A stretch of DNA of 64,000 nt from JBKPNX01 sp046732855 (GTDB taxonomy: Bacteria; Pseudomonadota; Alphaproteobacteria; Geminicoccales; Geminicoccaceae), in NCBI GenBank assembly GCA_046732855.1, contig JBKPNX010000096.1, positions 1 to 64,000 of the forward strand, in the 5' to 3' direction. The notes under the pieces are model-generated. The model was not told the DNA's origin, made no database searches, and was given only the letters and a program-made list of their open reading frames with translations. This document shows, one piece after another, positions 17,911-26,376 of the stretch. A program made the translations under genes and the position numbers. Position 1 is the stretch's first letter, and each line of letters opens with the position of its first letter.

Positions 17911-18654
17911 ATGCCGGATGTCTGGTCCATGGTACGCGAGCTCGACGCGGCCACCCGCGAACGCTTGGCCGAGGTCCTCGAGACGCGCGGGGCCGATCCG
18001 CAGCAACAGGCGATGCGTCGTTCGTTCCTCGCCGACATCGCGTTCCCACCGCGCGCACGCGTCCTGGAGGTTGGCTGCGGGACGGGCGTGCTGAGCCGGG
18101 CGCTCGCCCAGTGGCCGGAGATCGATGCGGTCATAGGCGTGGATACAGCGCCCTCGCTGCTCGACAAGGCCCGCGAACTCGCCGCCGACCTGCCCAACCT
18201 CGCCTTTCACGAGGCTGATGGTCGGTCTCTTCCGTTCGAGGCCGGAGCCTTCGATGTCGTGATTTTCGACTCGACGCTGTCTCACGTCGCGCAGCCCGAG
18301 GGCGCCCTGGCGGAAGCCTTCCGCGTGCTGCGTCCGACCGGATGGCTCGGGCTCTTCGATGGCGACTACGCGACGACCACGGTCGCGCTCGGTGACCACG
18401 ACCCGCTGCAGGCCTGCGTTGATGCCATGCTGGCGAACTCGGTTCACGACCGTTGGCTGGTGCGCCGCCTCCCTGCGCTGGTGCGTGCCTGTGGCTTCGA
18501 GGTCGCCTCGTTTAGGAGCCACGGCTTTGTGGATACGGCAGGCGGATACATGGTGACCATCGTCGAGCGCGGCGCCGATATCCTGCGCAACCTCGGGCAG
18601 ATCGATGAGGACCTGACGGCCGCCCTCAAAACGGAGGCGCGGCGGCGGCTATGA
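17911..18654 (+). CDS. Class I SAM-dependent methyltransferase, C-terminus cut by in-frame TGA
   Basis: The Rossmann core is clear: VLEVGCGTGVLSRAL (about 50-64), EADGRSLPFEAGAFDVVIFDSTLSHV, and the post-core helices of the UbiE/Coq5-like superfamily. I chose ATG 17911 after GGAGGAG; frames extend further upstream. The reading frame ends at TGA 18652-18654 after ARRRL. The next codons, in the same frame to a second stop at 18712, read AATFFGHIAYASLVARKPS, a plausible conserved C-terminal strand of this family. A single nonsense change (for example CGA to TGA) is the simplest explanation. The truncated product keeps the SAM site but loses its last beta-strand. The methyl acceptor is unknown. 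Confidence 0.82.
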   Translation: MPDVWSMVRELDAATRERLAEVLETRGADPQQQAMRRSFLADIAFPPRARVLEVGCGTGVLSRALAQWPEIDAVIGVDTAPSLLDKARELAADLPNLAFHEADGRSLPFEAGAFDVVIFDSTLSHVAQPEGALAEAFRVLRPTGWLGLFDGDYATTTVALGDHDPLQACVDAMLANSVHDRWLVRRLPALVRACGFEVASFRSHGFVDTAGGYMVTIVERGADILRNLGQIDEDLTAALKTEARRRL

Positions 18655-18831
18655 GCGGCGACATTTTTCGGGCACATCGCCTATGCGAGCCTGGTTGCCC
18701 GCAAGCCATCGTGACGAGCAGCCGCGCAGGACTCAGGTGGGGTCCTTCCTTCATGGCAAAATAGCAAGGCATTTGAGCGGACGCCCAACCAGGGCATGAT
18801 GGGCCAAGGCACCGAGACGAGGGAGGCTCGC

Positions 18832-19584
18832 ATGCTGCTGGCCGGCAAGGTGGCAGTCATTTCCGGCGCCGCGAGTGCGCGGGGCATCGGCCTCGCGACG
18901 GCGCGGCTGTTCGCCCAGCACGGCGCGGGGATCGCCATCCTAGATCTGGACGAAACGGCGGCGCAGGGCGCTGCGGACGGCCTGCGCGGGACGCACCGCG
19001 GCTTTGCCTGCGACGTGACCAGCCGCGACGCCTGCGCCAGCGCGGCCCGGCGCGCGCTCGAGGCGTTCGGCCATGTCGACATCCTGATCAACAACGCCGG
19101 CATCACCCAGCCGCTCCGCCTGATGGAGATCGGCGCCGATGACTGGGACGCGGTGATGGGTGTGAATCTGCGCGGCGTGTTCAACCTCAGTCAGGCGCTG
19201 GTGCCGCACATGCGCGAGCGCCGGCAGGGCTCGATCGGCTGCATGTCCTCGGTCTCGGCACAGCGCGGCGGCGGCATCTTCGGCGGCCCGCACTATAGCG
19301 CCGCCAAGGCGGGCGTGCTCGGGCTGGCCAAGGCGATGGCGCGCGAGCTCGGGCCCGACGGCATCCGGGTGAACTGCGTCACGCCCGGGCTGATCCAGAC
19401 CGACATCACCGGCGGCAAGCTGAGCGACGACATGCGCCGCGAGATCCTGAAGGGGATCCCGCTGAATCGGCTCGGCAACGCCGACGATGTGGCCGGCGCC
19501 TTCCTGTTCCTCGCGTCCGACCTGTCGGCCTACATCACCGGCGCCGTGATCGACGTCAACGGCGGCATGCTGATCCACGGCTGA
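18832..19584 (+). CDS. SDR family oxidoreductase, first gene of transketolase operon
   Basis: This is a classical SDR of 250 residues. It has a slightly expanded cofactor motif SGAASARGIGLATA, NNAGITQPL, a catalytic Ser in MSSVSAQ, and Tyr/Lys in HYSAAKAGV. The C-terminal ITGAVIDVNGGMLI is FabG-like. The ATG follows GAGGGAGG. It is 52 bases upstream of the two transketolase half genes on the same strand, so it probably oxidises or reduces a sugar, polyol or keto-sugar that feeds them. Substrate not readable from sequence. Confidence 0.9.
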   Translation: MLLAGKVAVISGAASARGIGLATARLFAQHGAGIAILDLDETAAQGAADGLRGTHRGFACDVTSRDACASAARRALEAFGHVDILINNAGITQPLRLMEIGADDWDAVMGVNLRGVFNLSQALVPHMRERRQGSIGCMSSVSAQRGGGIFGGPHYSAAKAGVLGLAKAMARELGPDGIRVNCVTPGLIQTDITGGKLSDDMRREILKGIPLNRLGNADDVAGAFLFLASDLSAYITGAVIDVNGGMLIHG

Positions 19585-19636
19585 GCAGTTGCAACGGCAA
19601 ACCCTGCTGGAGCTGTCCGCGACGACGGAGAAAACG

Positions 19637-20521
19637 ATGGCGACCAGGCAGGTGGAACCCGGCAGCACTCTGTCCAATGTGTCCTTGGCCGAGCGCGCCT
19701 ATCGCATTCGGCGCAACGCGCTGCGCATGGGCGCCATCCAGGGCCAAGGCTACATCGCCCAGGCGCTCGGCGTCGCCGATGTGCTCGCGGTCGCCTACTT
19801 CCACGCCATGCGCTACCGGCCCGATGACCCCCACTGGGAGGAGCGCGACCGCTTCCTCTTGTCGATCGGCCACTACGCGATCGCGCTGTACGCAGCGCTG
19901 ATCGAGGCAGGAATTCTGCCCGAGGACGAGATTGAGACCTATGGCACCGACGGCAGCCGGCTGCCCATGTCGGGCATGTCCGCGTACACCCCCGGCATGG
20001 AGATCACCGGCGGCTCGCTCGGTCACGGCCTCGGCATCGCGGTCGGCTTCTGCCTCGGGCTCAAGCGCAAAAGGTCCGAGGCGTTCGTCTACAACCTGTT
20101 CTCCGACGGCGAGCTCGGCGAAGGCTCGACCTGGGAGGCGGCCCTCGCGGCGCCCCGCTGGCGGCTGGACAACCTGATCGGCCTCGTCGACGTGAACAAT
20201 CAGCAGGCCGATGGTCCCTCGTCCCAGGTGACGGGGCTGGAGCCGCTCGCGGCGAAATGGGAGGCGTTCGGCTGGCACGCACAGCGGGTCGACGGCAACG
20301 ACATCGATTCACTGGTGGCCGCTTTCGACCAGGCGCGCACGCTCGAGGAGCCGCGGCCGCGCATCATCATCTGCGACACCAGGATGGCGAAGGGCGTGCC
20401 GTTCCTCGAGCAGCGCGAGATGACCCATTTTCTGCGCGTGGATGAGAGCGAATGGGACCAAGCGCTGGCCGTGCTCGACGCCAGCAGGCAGGCAGCTCTC
20501 GACCGAGGGAGTCAGCCATGA
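19637..20521 (+). CDS. Transketolase-like subunit, N-terminal (TPP pyrophosphate) half
   Basis: This is the N-terminal half of a split transketolase, 294 residues. It has the thiamine diphosphate and Mg2+ features GGSLGHGLGIAVG (about 126-138) and SDGELGEGSTWEAALAA followed by DNLIGLVDVNN (about 155-190), the GDG-to-NN motif. It needs the next gene product to form the complete active site. ATG 19637 has GGAG six bases upstream. Split transketolases of this type usually belong to dedicated sugar pathways and not the housekeeping pentose phosphate cycle; a role with the upstream SDR in a rare sugar or apiose-type route is possible but not shown. Confidence 0.9.
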   Translation: MATRQVEPGSTLSNVSLAERAYRIRRNALRMGAIQGQGYIAQALGVADVLAVAYFHAMRYRPDDPHWEERDRFLLSIGHYAIALYAALIEAGILPEDEIETYGTDGSRLPMSGMSAYTPGMEITGGSLGHGLGIAVGFCLGLKRKRSEAFVYNLFSDGELGEGSTWEAALAAPRWRLDNLIGLVDVNNQQADGPSSQVTGLEPLAAKWEAFGWHAQRVDGNDIDSLVAAFDQARTLEEPRPRIIICDTRMAKGVPFLEQREMTHFLRVDESEWDQALAVLDASRQAALDRGSQP

Positions 20522-21555
20522 GCTTGCAGACGTCGCGCCCGCTGCCGGAGCAGGGCGAAGGCGGCATGCAGCAGCCGAAGAAACGGCTGACCACGTCGGC
20601 CATGATCGCCTCGCTTGCGGCGCCCGGCCAGCGCACCAGATCCGCGCCGTTCGGCCATGCCCTCGTGGCAGAGGCGGCGAAGCGGCCCGAAATCGTCGGC
20701 CTCACGGCGGATCTCGGCAAGTACACCGATTTGCATGTCTTCGCCAAGGCGCACCCGGACCGCTTCTACCAGATGGGCATGGCCGAGCAGCTGCTGATGA
20801 GCGCGGCCGCAGGGATGGCGCGTGAGGGCTTGATGCCGTTCGTGACCACCTACGCGGTGTTCGCCTCCCGCCGCGCCTACGACTTCATCTGCCTCGCGAT
20901 TGCCGAGGAAAAGATGAACGTCAAGATCGTGTGCGCGCTGCCCGGGCTGACCACCGGCTACGGCCCGAGCCACCAGGCGACCGAGGACATCGCGATCTTC
21001 CGCGGCATGCCCAATCTCGCCGTGATCGACCCCTGCGATGCGCATGAGATCGAGCAGATCGTGCCTGCGATCGCGGCGCATCCCGGCCCGGTCTACATGC
21101 GCCTGCTGCGCGGCGACGTGCCGCTGGTTCTGGACGAGCACGACTACCGCTTCGAGCTCGGCAAGGCGAAGCTGATCCGCGACGGCAAGGACGCGCTGGT
21201 CATCTCGTCCGGGTTCATGACGATGCGCGCGCTCGAGGCGGCCGAGCTGCTCAAGAAGGATCGCCTCGACATCGGGGTCCTGCACGTCTCGACGATCAAG
21301 CCGCTCGACGAGGCGACGATCAAGCGCGAGGCGGCGCGGAGCGGCCGGATGGTGATCGTGGCCGAGAACCACACGATCGTGGGCGGTCTGGGCGAGGCGG
21401 TCGCCGCCGTGCTGCTGCGTTCCGGGGTCACCCCGAGCTTCCGGCAGATCGCGCTGCCGGATGAATTTTTGGATGCCGGCGCATTGCCGACCCTGCACGA
21501 TCGCTACGGCATTTCCGCCGCGGCCATGGCGAGGACCATCAAGAGCTGGCTGTAG
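20518..21555 (+). CDS. Transketolase-like subunit, C-terminal (TPP pyrimidine) half
   Basis: The partner half is 345 residues from ATG 20518, overlapping the previous stop as ATGA, so translation is coupled. The pyrimidine-binding domain contains the catalytic Glu in QMGMAEQLLMSAAAGMA, followed by FASRRAYDFI and GPSHQATEDIAIFRGMPN. The C-terminal transketolase domain ends with VAENHTIVGGLGEAVAAVL. The two halves together equal a full transketolase. The first 30 or so residues are a low-complexity extension. Confidence 0.9.
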   Translation: MSLQTSRPLPEQGEGGMQQPKKRLTTSAMIASLAAPGQRTRSAPFGHALVAEAAKRPEIVGLTADLGKYTDLHVFAKAHPDRFYQMGMAEQLLMSAAAGMAREGLMPFVTTYAVFASRRAYDFICLAIAEEKMNVKIVCALPGLTTGYGPSHQATEDIAIFRGMPNLAVIDPCDAHEIEQIVPAIAAHPGPVYMRLLRGDVPLVLDEHDYRFELGKAKLIRDGKDALVISSGFMTMRALEAAELLKKDRLDIGVLHVSTIKPLDEATIKREAARSGRMVIVAENHTIVGGLGEAVAAVLLRSGVTPSFRQIALPDEFLDAGALPTLHDRYGISAAAMARTIKSWL

Positions 21556-21592
21556 GGCCGCTGCCGCCATCGCCGCGGCCGCAGCAGGTCGC

Positions 21593-21621
21593 TTGACAGA
21601 GATCCGCGGCCGTGCACTAGC
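21593..21621 (+). promoter_or_regulatory. Candidate sigma-70 promoter before the cyclase gene
   Basis: A perfect TTGACA at 21593-21598 lies 17 bases before ACTAGC (21616-21621), a weak -10. The purine-rich AGGGGAGGGGG at 21643-21653 then stands just before ATG 21658. The -35 and ribosome site are strong; the -10 match is poor, so this is tentative. Confidence 0.35.
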
Positions 21622-21657
21622 CTCGCTATTCAGGCGGAAACCAGGGGAGGGGGCGCA

Positions 21658-23461
21658 ATGCAAAACCGCTACAGCTCACGTTGCACCGTCGGCGGCCAGC
21701 ATCTTCTGGCTGATCGCGTCGGGATCGGCGGTCGCCCAATACAAGGTGCCGGATCCGGCATCGATCATTGACCTCTCTCCGACCGTGTCGATGTCGCTCA
21801 AGCAGTCATGGCCGGGCGGGCAGCGACACCACCAGCCGGTGATCGTCCCTTACGTTCGACACGGGGCGAGCCCGTACACTGCGGATCTGATCATTGTCGA
21901 CAACGATACCGCGACCCAGTTCGACTGCCCGCCGCATATGATGCCTGCCCAGGAGACCGGCCTGCCCAATGCGGGCTACTGGGGCTTCATGACCTGCGAC
22001 AAGGTGCCGGCCTGGCAGATGGTCGGGCAGGTGGTCAAGGTCGACGGCCGTGGGATCTACGACCAGGCGCCTAACGGCAAAAGCCCGATCTTTACGGCCG
22101 AGATGGTCAAGCAGACCGAGAAGGATCTCGGCCGCGAGCTCCGCCCGGGCGATGCGGTGCTCTACTGGAGCCACTACAACGATACGCGCGGCGCGCCCGG
22201 CGAGGACCCGAACCGTCTTCAGATCGACGTGCTGGAAGAGAAGGCGCCGGCGTGGCCCGGTCCCAACTTCGCGACCGGAGACTACGTCGGCAGCAAAGGG
22301 GTCACGATCGTCGGGCTGGACAGCCCGAGCATCGGGGCGTTCGGCGACCCGGACTATACCTATGAGGGACCGCAGAGTTACCGCAGTCAGACCGGCAAGG
22401 CGATCGAGAGCCATCTCGGCGTGTTCAAGCACGGCGGGGTCGACGTCGAGGGGCTGATCCATCTGGACCAGGTGCCCAACGGCTCGATCTTCTTCGGGCT
22501 GCCAGTGAAGATCCAGGATACCCCGACGGCTCAGACCCGGGCCGCCGCGATCACCGACCCAGAGCTTGCCGAGGCCCTGGCGCGGGCGATCCGGGCCCAT
22601 CGGGTGGTCGATCTGTCCGTGCTCAACGGCGACAACCTGCCCGTCTATTGGCTCGGTGCTGGGGTGGGCAACTTCGCATTCCCATTTGAGCGGATCAGGG
22701 AGGTGGTGAACTACCGGGACTATGCGCCCTACTGGGTGAACTCGCAGATCATGGATTCGCGCACAGGCACGCACATTTCGCCCCCGGCCCACTACGGTCT
22801 GCCGCCGGGCTTCAGCGTCGACGACTACGCGCCCGAGGTCCAGGCTTGGGCGCGCGAGTTCGAAGGGAAATACGGTCCGATCCAAAACACCAAAGTGACC
22901 TCGGATAAGGTGCCGGTGGCGCAGATGATGGGGCCGGCGCGGGTGATCGATGTCCGCCATCTGATCGGCACGACCGACGAGGCGTCATGGCCCGCCTCGC
23001 CGCCGATCACGGTGCAGGACGTGCAGGCGCACGAGAAGCAGTACGGCGAGCTGCGGGCCGGGGAGGTCGTGATATTTCAGACCGGGCACACCGATGCGCA
23101 TTTCGGGACGATGCTTCGCGGCCGTCTCGAGCGGACCCTCAAGGCGCCGCTCGACGGCAAGACGGAAGGTTGGCCTGCGGTCACGCCCGAGGTCGTACGG
23201 TACCTCGCCGGCAAGGGCGTGAAGCACATCGCGATCGATGCGCCATCGGCGGGTTCGGTCAATCCCAAGGAGCGGGCGATGACCTACTGGAGCGCCGCTA
23301 ACGAGGGAGTGATCTTCACCGAATATCTGATCAATGTCGGGGAGCTGCCGGCGACCGGCGGGTTTTACGTCTTCCTCAATCCGAAGATCGAGAACAACCA
23401 CGGCGGCCCCGGCCGCGCGATCGGCATTCTTCCGGTCGGCACTGGCCAGGCTCGGAGCTGA
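21658..23461 (+). CDS. Exported tandem cyclase-domain protein, frameshifted in its signal peptide
   Basis: The main frame (to 23461) encodes two cyclase/kynurenine-formamidase-like domains, about 40-330 and 345-590. The usual GTHxDxPxH metal motif is split between them: the first has TATQFDCPPH (His to Gln, Asp kept), the second RTGTHISPPAH (His kept, Asp lost). The best start, ATG 21658 with AGGGGAGGGGG upstream, is in a different frame. It reads MQNRYSSRCT before shifting; after a +1 shift near 21688-21700 it would give a good signal peptide (AASIFWLIASGSAVAQ). No ATG or GTG opens the main frame nearby, only a TTG at 21593. Either one extra base inactivates the gene, or the TTG is used. Probable function is periplasmic hydrolysis of a cyclic amide or lactone. 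Confidence 0.75.
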
Positions 23462-23731
23462 ACGTCGTGAGGCCGGGGGGGTGCGAGCGAGCTCGCCAGA
23501 CCTCGCCATCAGGGACGATGCCGGGCAGTCGCCGATCAGGGCCGATGACCAGAAGCCGGGAGCGGGGCGACCGCTGCGGGCGTGATTACCCGCTGTGTCG
23601 GTCGGATTGCGCTGGGCTAACTTCGTCGACGGCACCGGGCGGCTGCCCTCGATAGCGCGCCGACCTTACCGTGCTCGCTCTGTTCGCGTAGGTTCGGGCG
23701 CTGACGCTGAATCGAGCGCGGAGGCCGCCGC

Positions 23732-24712
23732 ATGACCAGCCGCCACGATCGACCCGCGCGCATCGTGTTCCTCGACCGCGAGACACTGTCGCCCCAGACC
23801 CGGCTGCGCGCGCCCGCATTCCCGCATGAGCTCGAGGTGTATGAACGCACGGCGCCCGACGAGGTCGCGGAGCGCATTGCCAGCGCCGACGTGGTGATCA
23901 CCAACAAGGTGCCGCTGCGGCGCGACTCGATTGGCGGCGCAAAGCGGCTACGTCTGATCGCGGTCGCCGCGACCGGGACCGACGTGGTCGACCTGGAAAC
24001 ATGCGCCGCCGCGGGCGTCACGGTCAGCAACATCCGCGACTACGCGGTCCACACCGTGCCGGAGCACACGTTCGCGCTGATCCTCGCGCTCCGTCTCAGC
24101 ATTCTCGCCTATCGCGACTCCGTCGCCCGCGGCCGCTGGCAGGAAGCCGGCCAGTTCTGCTACTTCGACCATCCGATCCGTGATCTCGCCGGTTCGACAC
24201 TCGGGGTCATCGGCGACGGCAGCATCGGGCAGGCCGTGGCCGAGCTCGGCAAAGCGTTCGGCATGCGCACCCTGTTCTCGGCGTATAAGGGCACGACCGG
24301 GATGGGGCCGCTGTACACCCCGTTCGAGGAGCTGCTGCGGATCAGCGACGTGGTCACGCTACATGCTCCGTTGATGGCGTCCACGCGCGGCATGATCGGC
24401 CGCCCCGAGTTCGCGCTGATGGAGCGGCGCCCGCTGCTGATCAACACGGCGCGCGGCGGGCTGGTCGACGAGGCTGCCCTCGAGGAGGCCTTGACCGGCG
24501 GGCAGATCGCGGGCGCGGGTTTCGACGTCGCCACGAGCGAGCCGCCGCCCGCCGATCATCCTCTGATGCGTCTGCTCAGCTTGCCGAACTTCATCCTGAC
24601 CCCGCATACCGCCTGGGCGAGCCAGGAGGCGGTGCAAAGCCTGGCCGACCAGCTGATCGACAACATCGAGGCGTTCTGGGCGGGCGCGCCGCGCAACGTC
24701 GTGACCTCGTGA
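23732..24712 (+). CDS. D-2-hydroxyacid dehydrogenase, glycerate/hydroxypyruvate reductase-like
   Basis: This is an NAD(P)-dependent D-isomer-specific dehydrogenase of 326 residues. The Rossmann motif is GVIGDGSIGQAVA (about 154-166, a GxGxxG variant). The catalytic triad is visible: Arg in NTARGGLVDE, Glu in ATSEPPPADHPL, and His in ILTPHTAWAS. The TPHTAWAS ending and short hinge are typical of HprA-like hydroxypyruvate/glyoxylate reductases. GGAGG lies seven bases before the ATG. In an organism with formate dehydrogenase a link to the serine or glycerate pathway is possible, but other pathway genes are not adjacent. Confidence 0.88.
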   Translation: MTSRHDRPARIVFLDRETLSPQTRLRAPAFPHELEVYERTAPDEVAERIASADVVITNKVPLRRDSIGGAKRLRLIAVAATGTDVVDLETCAAAGVTVSNIRDYAVHTVPEHTFALILALRLSILAYRDSVARGRWQEAGQFCYFDHPIRDLAGSTLGVIGDGSIGQAVAELGKAFGMRTLFSAYKGTTGMGPLYTPFEELLRISDVVTLHAPLMASTRGMIGRPEFALMERRPLLINTARGGLVDEAALEEALTGGQIAGAGFDVATSEPPPADHPLMRLLSLPNFILTPHTAWASQEAVQSLADQLIDNIEAFWAGAPRNVVTS

Positions 24713-24947
24713 GGGGCGGCGCGTCGCCGGGGCGAACACCGGTCACGCCGGATCGTTTCCTGGCATCTCACTCTCGAGCAGTGATTTCTGAGCCTGAACG
24801 GGGCGCCACGCCAGGCAGTCCGCGCCGTAGCGGGCTCTTGGTCCAGGTCGAAGGGAGCGACCAGGGCGAGGGCCTCTCGACGACTGCCGCGTCGGCCAGG
24901 CGGCGCGATCCGTTAGCGGTCCAACAATCGCAGCATGGCAGCGGCCC

Positions 24948-25679
24948 ATGATGGAGTTTCTGACCGATCCGGACGTCTGGGCGAGCCTGCTCACGCTCAC
25001 CGCGCTCGAGATCGTGCTCGGCATCGACAATCTGATCTTCCTGTCGATCGTCTCAGGCCGGCTGCCCGAGCACCAGCAGCGCCTCGCGCGTCATATCGGC
25101 CTGGCGCTGGCGCTGCTCGGCCGAATCGCTCTCTTGTTCAGTCTGACCTGGATCATCGGGCTGACCGAGCCGGTCCTGACCATCCTCGGCTTCGATCTGT
25201 CCTGGCGCGACATCGTGCTGATGGGCGGCGGCCTGTTCCTGCTGGTCAAAGGGACGATGGAGACGCACCACATGCTCGAAGGGCACGAGGAGGGCGCCTC
25301 GGTCGGCACCATCACCTTCTTCTCGGCGGTGGTGCAGATCCTCATTCTGGACGTGGTGTTCGCGCTCGACTCGATCATCACGGCGGTCGGTCTGGCGCAG
25401 CACCTGTCAGTCATGATCACGGCCGTGGTGATCGCCATGATCGTGATGCTGGTGGCGGCGGGCCCCGTTGGCGATTTCGTTAACCGTCACCCGACGGTCA
25501 AGATGCTGGCCTTGAGCTTCTTGTTGCTGGTCGGCGTGGCGCTGATCGCCGACGGCCTGCATTTCCACATACCGCGCGGCTATCTGTATTTCGCGATCGC
25601 TTTCTCGGCCGCGGTCGAGGGGCTCAACCTCTGGGCCGCGAGCGCGCGCAGGAAGCGGCGGGCGGCGCAGCAGAGGTAG
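24948..25679 (+). CDS. TerC family integral membrane protein
   Basis: The protein is 243 residues (an equivalent ATG follows at 24951). It contains about seven membrane helices and both TerC signatures: LEIVLGIDNLIFLSI near residues 20-35 and DVVFALDSIITAVG near 135-150. The acidic residues within those helices are thought to coordinate metal. TerC proteins export or handle metal ions (manganese in several bacteria) and were named for tellurite resistance. No other ter gene is present. It ends with a basic tail (RRKRRAAQQR), consistent with a cytoplasmic C-terminus. No manganese riboswitch is apparent upstream. Confidence 0.92.
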   Translation: MMEFLTDPDVWASLLTLTALEIVLGIDNLIFLSIVSGRLPEHQQRLARHIGLALALLGRIALLFSLTWIIGLTEPVLTILGFDLSWRDIVLMGGGLFLLVKGTMETHHMLEGHEEGASVGTITFFSAVVQILILDVVFALDSIITAVGLAQHLSVMITAVVIAMIVMLVAAGPVGDFVNRHPTVKMLALSFLLLVGVALIADGLHFHIPRGYLYFAIAFSAAVEGLNLWAASARRKRRAAQQR

Positions 25680-25883
25680 GGCCGACGGCGGGATCTCGAC
25701 GCCAGAGCCATGCCCCTGTCAGGAATGCTCGGTGGCGGAGTTCGCTCGAGGTCGCAGCCTCGGGTGAGGGCCGCGGGGGCTCGGAATTGCCGCCATGCAT
25801 CGCCATCTCTTCGTCCGGTGCGGCGGCGCTTGGTTGCGGAGGCCGGCATGCTTGAGCGAGAAGATCGCGAATCGGAGGTCATC

Positions 25884-26204
25884 ATGGCGCACTATCTGGT
25901 GCGAGCGCGCCCCAGGCGGGGCAAGCTGGAGGAACTGCAGGCGCAGCTGCGCGCTGACGCCTACGTCGATCTCCAGCCGTTCGGGCGGGCGCTGACCCGG
26001 GGGCTACGCGGCGCCCGCATTGAAGGTGAGGGCGCAGCGTGGGAGGAGGAGGACTACTGCTCGCCACCGCTTGCCGAAGAGCGCGCCGCCGTGCTCGACG
26101 CACACTTTGAAGACATTACAGTCGAGCCGGTCGCTCCGGGTGAAGGCTGGCAGCGGATCGAGAGTTTGCCGCCGCTGTTCCCGGACCTGCAGCGGACCGG
26201 CTGA
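25884..26204 (+). CDS. Small conserved hypothetical protein
   Basis: From ATG 25884 (GGAGG five bases upstream) the product is 106 residues: MAHYLVRARPRRGKLEELQ at the start, then a central PFGRALTRGL, a YCSPPLAEERAAVLD core and a VEPVAPGEGWQRIESLPPLF end. It resembles small uncharacterised proteobacterial proteins with the same pattern, but I know of no function. It is soluble, acidic and has no signal peptide. It stands alone between terC and the acyl-CoA dehydrogenase gene. Confidence 0.72.
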   Translation: MAHYLVRARPRRGKLEELQAQLRADAYVDLQPFGRALTRGLRGARIEGEGAAWEEEDYCSPPLAEERAAVLDAHFEDITVEPVAPGEGWQRIESLPPLFPDLQRTG

Positions 26205-26376
26205 CACCGATCGGCTCCAGCCTAGTGGCCGGAGGTTGACCGCGCCGGTGCACATGCCGCGGCCCGAGCGAGCGCGGACGCGGTCACGTTAGCACTCCGT
26301 CAACAACCTCGACTTAGATGAGCCCAGACCCACGAGTCGTTCCGCGCGGCCCGACCGGCCGGCGGGAGGATCGGCG

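Noticed and set aside
14917..18522. Minus-strand frame of 1201 codons opposite the formate dehydrogenase alpha gene
   Set aside because: It is the antisense of a well-supported gene, Arg/His/Asp-rich and without any domain; such shadows are common in GC-rich DNA.
18652..18654. Selenocysteine codon in the methyltransferase
   Set aside because: The TGA is near the C-terminus of a family not known for Sec, with no visible SECIS-like hairpin; nonsense mutation is simpler.
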